A stretch of 64,000 bases of DNA. It comes from Magnolia sinica. Its lineage: Eukaryota; Streptophyta; Magnoliopsida; Magnoliales; Magnoliaceae. The DNA lies in contig NC_080574.1 in NCBI RefSeq assembly GCF_029962835.1, positions 25,704,001-25,768,000 of the forward strand, given 5' to 3'. Positions 46,900 through 64,000 of the stretch are shown here, piece after piece. The first letter of the stretch is position 1. Each line of letters opens with the position of its first letter. A program made the position numbers and the translations under genes. The notes beneath the pieces are model-generated. The model had not been told where the DNA came from. It made no database searches and worked only from the letters and a program-made list of their open reading frames with translations.

Positions 46900-48370
46900 A
46901 TCTGTTCCATCAGCATATTTTAGGACATTAGCCCGAAAATTAGATAGATCCAAAACTTAAATGGGCCACCTGACAGGAAAAAGTAGGGACAGAAATACCT
47001 GCCATTGAAACCTTCCTGGTCCACCATGATGTTTATTTGCCATCAAAACCATTGATAGAACAAGAATTGCCTGTGCCCCCAACTAAAAGAAAGTTCTTGT
47101 AGTTTCGCCAGCTAACTTTAGAGCACGAAAAAAAAAAAAAAGAGTCAAATGCAAAACTCAATGGTACAGCTAATATTTACGGACCAACGTATCATACTCC
47201 ACAGAAGAGTACAGCTGGGAATGCAGCCACAGATCCGTCTTGATTCATTCTAACTCATAGCCGTCCATCTAATTGCCCCCGGAGGGCGAAAAAACAGGAT
47301 GGATGAAATTGTAGTGAGGATGTGGCAGAACCTAAGAAGCGTCCTGAATTCTGATGCACCAGCCTGTACAAAGGAGGCCAATGTTCGGTAATCTTGGCTA
47401 TCGGTGTGCCTGTACAAAGAAGGCCAATGTTTATCAAACAAGCTTAATTTTTACTAATTAAGAAGATACAAATATGAGTTATTTAATGTATAAATAACTT
47501 GGCTAAAATAACTTACCATCCAAATGCCCCTTAAAATACCATCCAACCTATTCATAAGGTTGCTACCACTGAAATAAAGGGAAAACAAAAACGTTAACCT
47601 GATCCAAAACTATCCCCACAAAAGTTTCAATGGTGAGAGCTCAATCTCCACTTTTCGTGCAGTGTAATCCACTTGAGTTTTGAATATCGTCTCAATTTTG
47701 AGATCCCATCCTTCCATGAGCTTACGGAACTGACTGGTCAAATAGATATTTCAGGGACATCTTTATGGCCCACATTGCTACCCCTTCAACTTTTTCTTTC
47801 AAATGGGCAAAAGCAATTCGCGTCCTGTACACGCAGCTTTTCAATTACAACCATGAGGGCACGAGGTTCTACGGTTCTGTTGGTCATCGAAAAGCTACGA
47901 GAGGCTTATACAACACACCCGAGCTTGGGTGTTCAACATATTTCATACGTAAATCCACTTCTTTCACCGGGTTGTGTTCTCAATTCATACCAATATCAGA
48001 TAGAAACACAACTCAGGTGGGCCACACCACAGGGACCAATGAGATATGATGCCTAGTGCCTACAATAGATTTTTATTTGGTGTCACTTACATGGGGATCT
48101 TTCACCAGACCCATTATCAGATCCAAGTAACCACGTTGAAGTGCAAATAAAAAAACCAGCCTCATCCAAATATGAGGCCGGTCACACTGTGATTATAGGT
48201 TTCAAGAGTAGTTTTACATTGTTCCAATTAGTGGGGCCCATCAAAGTTTTTTATTTTCTTTGATGTTTTGTCTGTACGATTAAACTAAGGTTCATGCATA
48301 CACCATATTAGTACCTTTTCAGTCTAACTTAGAACCTTGACGTAGATGTAAAGGGTCAACGGCTCAGATT
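46900..48370. mobile_element. Foldback element scraps
   Basis: Recognisable left-arm pieces lie at 46914-47060 and mixed arm pieces at 47520-47720 and 48000-48140, separated by unassigned DNA including an A-run at 47128. Boundaries cannot be set. Confidence 0.4.
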
Positions 48371-48404
48371 ATCAAAGCATGGACGCACTTGTCATAATTG
48401 AGAG

Positions 48405-48510
48405 AGCGTGTAAAGTTTGAAAAAGATGCAGGTGACATCTAATATAATTCCACCAAAAACGGGCTAACGTCACGGCGGATGTCACGTTACCCGATTCAAC
48501 GGAGGCAGTC
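48405..48510. repeat. Dispersed repeat (partner at 23205-23310)
   Basis: Carries GAGCGTGTAAAG, AAAAAGATGCAGGTGACATC and GCTAACGTCACGGC. Confidence 0.65.
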
Positions 48511-48584
48511 AGAGACAGAGACCCGTAGGCCCACAGCAATGTGAAGTTGGTCAACGAGACCGTCCACATTTACTGCGAAAGCCT

Positions 48585-49062
48585 TTCGGAAGTTCCGGCG
48601 CAAGGACGCTGGGTGGGGCCCACATCCATGTTTGTGGGAAATCTACTCCGTTCATCCGTTTGGCGAGCTCATTTTAGACAAGTGAGAAAAAAATGAGATG
48701 GATCCAAAACTCAAGTGGGCCACACGAGAAGGAAATTTTGGGAAAAATACGTACGGTTGAATTCTTCCTAGCTCCAACTTGATATATATGCCATCCAAAA
48801 AGTTTATTAGGTCATTACACTGGGATGAAGTCAAAATACAGACAATTATCCTGACGCAAAGCTTTTATGGCCACATGAATGTTTCAACGGTTCTCACTGA
48901 ATATTCACCGTTTCCTCTCGTGTGGCCCAATTGAGTTTTAGATCGACTATTTTTTGGTCGCATGTTCTAAAATGACCTCGCCAAACAGATGAACGGAGTA
49001 GATTTCTCACAAACATAGAGGTGGGTCCCACAAAGCATCCTTGCGTAGAAACTTCGTCCGGC
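48585..49062. mobile_element. Foldback element, CGCAAGGACGC subfamily
   Basis: The left end GGCGCAAGGACGCTGGGTGG pairs with the right end CATCCTTGCGTAGAAACTTC, and the arms match through TGTTTGTGGGAAATCTACTC. The arms agree over more than 80 bp. Confidence 0.75.
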
Positions 49063-49069
49063 GTCCTTA

Positions 49070-50160
49070 TTTTATAGTATACGTTACCGAACCGAAGAAA
49101 CAAATTTCAAGTAGATAACACCACATTGAACGCACACCATTAAAAACTTCTTAGCATCCGGTGTAATGTTTATTGACCATCCAACCCGTTGATATTGATA
49201 AGGTCACATGGACCTGAAAAAGGAAAAAAAAAACCCAAATATAAGCCTGATACAAAACTTTTTTGGCCTACAAAAGGTTTTTAATGGCTTATAACTACTG
49301 TTTCCTGTGGTGTGATCCAACTGAAATCTATATCTGTTTAAGTTTTGAGACCATAATCTCAAAATAAACTGAAAAACAGAGGAACGGCATGGATATACAA
49401 TGCATACATCGACATGGCCGCTGTAGTAAAGAGTCTCACCACATCGCTTGTTCCGGGGTTGAGGCTAAAGCCGCGATAGGGACAGGGAATGTCTTTTCTC
49501 CGTATTTTGTTCGTGGGAGTTATTAGATGCTCCGGCTCCGCACATGACGCTTGACACGCGGGCGGTCGGAATTGAACTATCCACATGAGGGTGTTCGGCG
49601 CATGGTATTAGGAAGGATTAGGTGGGATGGATTCAAAAAATATAATTATTACATATCGCAGGGATTGTCCCATTTAGCATGGGATAAACTTAATTTCATA
49701 CTATGTTTGTAATATGGTGGTACATTGGATGAGTATACTCAACATCTTTTAAAACTATTAAGAATAAAACATGCGTTATATCCAAACCATTCATCTATTT
49801 TGTAACCTCATTTATGGCATGAGCCTAAAAATGAGGCAGATCCAAAACTTATGTGGCCCCAAAGAAGTTTTCAACAGTAGGTATTTAATCTCCGCTGCTT
49901 TCTATGGTGGGGTTCACTTGAGCTTTAGATCTACCTGATTTTTTGGCGCATGCTCTAAAATGATCTCAAAAAATGGGCTAACAGTGTGGATGTAGCCCAC
50001 ACATTATGGTGGGACCTAGAAAACATTGCTAACATTGAGTGGAATTGGCACGGACCCAATTCCATCTAATCTAATTCTAAGCTTTTCCATTCTTCCCAAA
50101 CATTAAGTGGAATTGGCACCGAACTAAATGCAATTCCATCCCAGCTAATCCCATCTAAAT
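49070..50160. mobile_element. Foldback element copies, degraded
   Basis: One copy with eroded ends at about 49080-49420 and one at about 49765-50015. The latter is flanked by GGATTAGGTGGGATGG (49617) and, inverted, CCATCCCAGCTAATCCCATC near 50137-50156, which may be the termini of a host element. Confidence 0.5.
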
Positions 50161-50169
50161 TAACATAAG

Positions 50170-51538
50170 TTAAGCCGAGTAAAAGAGTTGTGGAACTCAC
50201 AGTGCGAAGTAAAAGTCCCAAATCAGATTCGTTTAGCAATTCTAACCTCTGTTTTGGGAATACTTGTATGTTGATATCTGTCCGTTGGATATATTTCATT
50301 TTTGACCATCCAATAATTGTCCACCAATCTAAATAATGAAATAAGCATTTTGGGTTATGATGCATCTAAACCGGGAACCATAATTTGGTCAGTCTAATTT
50401 GAAATACTGGTATTGCAAATACTAAGAAGTAAATTTTAACCGCCTGTGTATCAACCATCACCCATCACCGAGTGTCAAACTTTTTCTCTTCTTTTAATTT
50501 TTAGGTTAAAATCTTTTGTTTCTTATCAGCAGGATAAGGTTAGGCTGACCTTGGTGCGAGCAATGATACAAAGAATAGAGTAAATCCATGGCTGAAAATA
50601 CTCTTAAATTTTGTACAGATGTGAAATAGAGTGTATACAATATACTTAGGATGGAAATCTTGTATTTGTCATACATTAATTCATGTTAAACCATAAAAAT
50701 GTGGGGCACATTGTAGATTGATCATTGTCTATAAGTACGATTAAACAATAACCCCTGATTAATGGCCATTTGTTTGTTGTAGTTGGAACATTGGCTAGAG
50801 AAACAAGATCAAGCCGGGTCGAGCTACAATGCCTATGGACCAAATGTAAATGGTACACATTTGTACTGATATTACTGTGAATTATGAGCTATTGTTGCGT
50901 ATTACTTGAATTGTGCTCCAAGAAAATATAAATGGTACACATGTGTATTGGTGCTATTACTGTGAATTATGAACTAGTGTCACCTATTAATCATCAGTAA
51001 ATCCTGCAATTTACCAGAATTTGAAAGTTTTTCATTTCCACTTGTCATTTTCCTTTTTGAGGCACACCTTGCACTAGGACCGCACTGTGGTATGCATATA
51101 CCATCCAATCTGCGCACTGGGTGCGTTGGAAAGGACATTCTTGTATAGAATTAAATAGCTATTGAAGGGAGTTGAATAAGATTTAAGTGGATGTTCGGCC
51201 CAGCTAGTAAATCCCAATGATCATACACGGTTCTCACATGGTTTAGGCTAATATAAAAATGGTGGTTAGGGTTTGCATGTTAGCGACACCCTCTCTCTTT
51301 CTCTCCCTCTCTCTCTCCTCTTTCTGTTCTTCTTCTTCTTCTTCTTCTTTTTCTTCAAACCTTTACGTGACATTGTGGCATGTATATACCATCCAACCTG
51401 TGCACCGAGTGTGTTGAAAAGGAACACTCTTCTTCTTCTTCAAGCCTTTGTATGACATTGTGGCATGTATATACTATCAAAGCATTGATCTGCCTCTCAA
51501 TCAATGTTGTGAACACTGCATAGCGCACACCCACTTCC

Positions 51539-51583
<45 letters not shown>

Positions 51584-53130
51584 AAATCTATGATTGGTTA
51601 AAAACCGTAGAACCACTTAAGAGTCGGAAAATTGTAAGATTCTTTAACTCAAGTGACTCATGCAATTATCCTGCAATCATAGATTCCAAGCGAGGGCCTC
51701 AATGATGGAACAGAAATAGGTTAGATACTCCTTTCCGCTTGTGTTCCCGTATGTTGTATGGTCTCTACTTTACAGAATTTTAAGGTTTTTCGAGGATTTG
51801 GTAGAATTCCAATGTTGTTACATTTGACATTGCTTCGAAGGACCCATAGGATTTGGGCAAGCAATAAAGAAAGTGCAATATAGCATTATTTCGCAAAGCA
51901 AGAGGCTTAGGATAGGCAAATAAAATGAAAAGAAAACCTAGCACTACTTCACAAAGCGAAAGGCTCCAAGTAGCAGGCAATAAAAGGAGACGAAAGGAAC
52001 TTAGCCTTACTTTGTAGAGCCTAAGGCTCAGGGCAAGCAACAAAATAAAATTAGATATGAGAGAATATTGCCATGTAAAAGTGAAGTAAGCATTGCAGAT
52101 ATTGTCGGGGTGAGTACAATGGAATGCGATTTAGATCTGACATGTCAGAAGGAAAGGGGGAGACCACACTATTTTTCTATAAAAAGAGATGGTCGAATAT
52201 CTCCAATCACAACCCTAGTCTGGACTTTAGTAGCTTCTTCCTCTGGCTATTGTGCTCCACTAAGTTAGGCAGCCTATCACAGCTATCAGGAATTTTCTCT
52301 CTCCAGAAACCTTAAAACTCTCACTCCCTGTCTCGCAGACCCATCCCCCTATCTCTGTTACCAAGGACCCTTTCCCTTTCTATTTGACTAGTTCAGTGTT
52401 TTTTTTTTTTTTGCTTTTTGAATCGCACAGAGACAAATTAATTGAAATAAGGCATGATGAAGGTTTCTGGATGGTCTGGACAATCGGTCAGGATGTGGTT
52501 TGTCGGGTTCCAGATCTGCCAGTTGGGTGTTTTGGTTGTTTGTGGGAGGCATTAGGGACCCTTTTTACTTGACTCGCTTTAACTTTCGATGCTTCCTGAG
52601 TCAATCAGAGACAACTTTATCAGAATGAGGCATGATAAAGGTTTTTAGATAGCCTGAATAATCAGCCAATATTTGATTTGTCAGGTTCTGGATTTATCGA
52701 TCAAGTCCATTGGCTATTTCTGAGATGTACAATGACCCTTCCTATTTTACCTGTTCGGGACTGTTAGTCACCAACAACCAACTCAAACCAACCTCTAACA
52801 AAGTGTAATTGAAGAAATAAAAATATCCTCTGCAATGGATGGCCTTGGATCCACATCTTCATTAGCAAATATAATCAAAGAGATCATCTACAGTGCAAAA
52901 CCACCAAGGACTTCATTGTTGCATGTGGCATGAATCATATACGCAAATGCAAAGTATCACAAGATAAGTTCACAGAAACTGTATTACAAAGAATCTCAAT
53001 ATCATATCACGGAAACAGTTCTACAAACAATCTCCAATACCATATCTAAAACACAACTTTCAATCAAACCTTCTGGAAGAATTGTCGGAAAACGATAAGG
53101 CAGCTCTCCTTTATCTCACATAAATGAAGA
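50170..53130. other. No gene; simple repeats and short duplications
   Basis: A block like GGCATGTATATACCATCCAA occurs three times (about 51090, 51375, 51460). (TTC)n lies at 51325-51355, (TC)n at 51541-51578 and a T run near 52399. 51790-52060 has three AAAGC(G/A)AGAGGCT-like direct repeats. The 3' UTR of OPR copy B must lie at the right edge; I cannot fix its end. Confidence 0.5.
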
Positions 53131-53131
53131 T

Positions 53132-62204
<9,073 letters not shown>

Positions 62205-63373
62205 AATGTTTAGCGTATTAGCATCGTTACATGTATCCAATGTTTTAAATATCAACGATATCGACCGATATATCCCACGATATATCTTGTATCCCAATTT
62301 TGCGATACGAAATGCACAGGTAGTGGCGATATATCCCATATGTTCAATCTGGTGAGCATTTTCAATTTTTGATCTCTTTTATTATTATTATTATTAAAAT
62401 TATTTTAAATCAGTGTCAAATGGTTACAAATCCATTGGTTCTTCATGTTCTCCATGTTTTTTTTTTCAATAATTTTCTTCAACTAGCTATCAATTGAGAC
62501 TAATTTCGAAGTGTTTAGGAGTGTTTAATGAAATAACCGTCACATAAACTCTAGATGTTATCCATTCAATTTGAATATAGTTGCAGTAGTCCAGTCAGAT
62601 AGTGCATTGGTTAGGACCCTATACAAAGGAAACCTATTATAGGCACATCTTTAAATAGGCACTTCTTTTTAAAGATGTTATGATTTAAAAGTGTATATAA
62701 ATGTCTTTTTTAACAATTCCTAAAGTTTCATTGAAAAATCCAATGTTTCCCCATGTTCCCTAAAAGGTGCGATAAATTACCCAATACAAACAATATATCC
62801 CGTGCGATAACCGATACATATCTGTATCCCAAGGGTGTGATACTTAAAACGATACCGATATTTCGAACACTGCATGTATCAAAGATCGGGGATACAAAAA
62901 CATGTATCGGTATCGCTGATATTATTGCCAATACTCAAAAAAATATCGTTGTATGAGGAAAACATTGGGAAAAAGGTGGAATTTTGCAGTGAAAATTTAG
63001 GAGATGTTAAAAGACATGTTTATGCATGTAAGAATTAAATATTGCAAAAAATAACTAGACATGGTAAGTTTCCATTTTATAGGGGCCTAACCATATGTTG
63101 TCAAACAAATTAGTATAAAATAAATAGATACAGTTTGTAGCCAACCAATAGATCAGCTAATAGTCATTAATATAAAAAAGTTTCATATTAATTAACAATA
63201 AAAAAAACACATACTTTCAAATATAAAAAATGGAAATTTTAGGAATTCACCGATTTTTCCTATTTTTCACTTAAATGTTATTATTTTATTTATTTTTTTG
63301 CCCAAATCTATGTTAATTCATGAGAATCACGCATAGACATGATTTCCATTGCAATTCATGCTAACATTCAATA

Positions 63374-63425
<52 letters not shown>

Positions 63426-63866
63426 TTTGAGTTCCAGCTCATCTTTTTCTCAACTCAAGAATTATCCCGAAAGATAAATTTTGATTCAATAAAAACCAAG
63501 AATGATCAAAATATCCTAAGACACAAAATAAAATTTTAAGAAAAAAAAAATATCAAAAAAAAAAAAGAAAAAAAGAACAGTTTTTGGGTTTCTAAATTTT
63601 CCCAATTTTCTATCAATTTTTGCCTATTTACGGATGAGCGTTTCCCTGTTATTGGGGATATTATCGCTGGTATCAGGGATATTATCGATGGTATCGCTGA
63701 TACCGATAACAGGGTACTTTTATAAGAGATTCTTCTCAAATGTCGCAAGTATCGATAAAATCGTCAAATATTACTGTAATAGAAAATTTCAAACTGCCAG
63801 CATTTTAAATATCACTGACTGGCAATACCGATGATCGATAATATCGCCAATATTTAGAACATTACA
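62205..63866. mobile_element. ~1.66-kb insertion in OPR copy B intron 1 (TATCG-rich ends)
   Basis: Defined by comparison. Copy A runs straight from ATAGACAAGGTTAACC to CCACCTAAGGCC (43005-43025), while copy B has this block between. Ends AATGTTTAGCG and TTTAGAACATT are roughly inverted. Subterminal regions (62240-62350, 62760-62945, 63640-63860) are full of CGATATAT, ATATCG and GGTATCG words in both orientations. Type unknown; no coding frame. Confidence 0.6.
63376..63421. repeat. (TA)n microsatellite
   Basis: About 46 bp of pure TA inside the 1.66-kb insertion. Confidence 0.97.
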
Positions 63867-64000
63867 ACCACCTAATGCCAGCCTAGCAACGAGCAATCAA
63901 TAGGCATAACCGCTGGATTGCCCTTGGTAGACCCATACATGGTGGGCTCCACCTGATAATCAACTGTATAAAACAGATATGGGACAATTCAAGACACATA

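Noticed and set aside
47673..48056. 127-codon plus-strand ORF
   Set aside because: No recognisable domain, overlaps another frame and contains foldback-arm sequence at both ends.

Overview
This is a 64 kb piece of a plant nuclear genome. The evidence is one spliced enzyme gene with GT-AG introns and plant-type paralogues, plus plant families of LTR retrotransposons, LINE, SINE, TRIM and MITE. Several dozen whole or broken copies of a foldback element (motif GGGCCCACCATGATGTATGTG-like near its ends, GGATTG termini) dominate the window. I associate such repeats with magnoliids or other early-branching woody angiosperms, but that is memory-based inference and weak. There is no operon structure, no CRISPR array and no rRNA or free-standing tRNA gene. 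Almost all short ORFs are chance frames inside repeats.

The only clear host genes are two minus-strand copies of a 12-oxophytodienoate reductase-like (OPR, Old Yellow Enzyme) gene. Copy B has exons 2-5 intact at 60337-53132; its exon 1 should lie just past base 64000, judging from copy A. Copy A has exon 1 (43637-43579), exon 2 (40524-40384) and exon 3 (29013-28883) with good splice sites, but I find no exons 4-5, so it looks like a 5' half gene. Its intron 2 was blown up to about 11 kb by an old Ty3/gypsy element. Introns 1-2 of A and B align (39.1-43.2 kb against 59.6-64 kb; 28.7-29.65 kb against 58.2-59.66 kb). Each copy therefore serves as an 'empty site' for insertions in the other, which gives target-site duplications directly.

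Layout: 1-6.2 kb, foldback elements, a PIF-like element and a TTTTAGGG-rich minisatellite. 6.2-8.3 kb, nothing recognised. 8.3-11.0 kb, a broken minus-strand Ty1/copia pol with its 3' LTR. 11.9-13.35 kb, a 745-bp tandem duplication. 14.04-14.78 kb, a minisatellite of about 39-bp units, many of which are hairpins with covarying stems. 14.83-18.52 kb, a 3.69-kb solo LTR with a perfect 5-bp TSD. 20.65-23.85 kb, a cluster of foldback elements. 23.85-27.9 kb, featureless AT-rich DNA. 27.9-43.7 kb, OPR copy A with LINE, gypsy, PIF and SINE insertions. 43.7-53 kb, foldback elements and simple repeats. 53.1-64 kb, OPR copy B, including a TRIM element and three 967-bp tandem units that carry two truncated extra copies of exon 3.

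I see no new multi-gene system. The most unusual structures are the hairpin minisatellite, the foldback family with proven 9-10 bp TSDs, the exon-carrying tandem array seeded inside a TRIM, and a host intron fragment sitting inside a foldback/PIF element.
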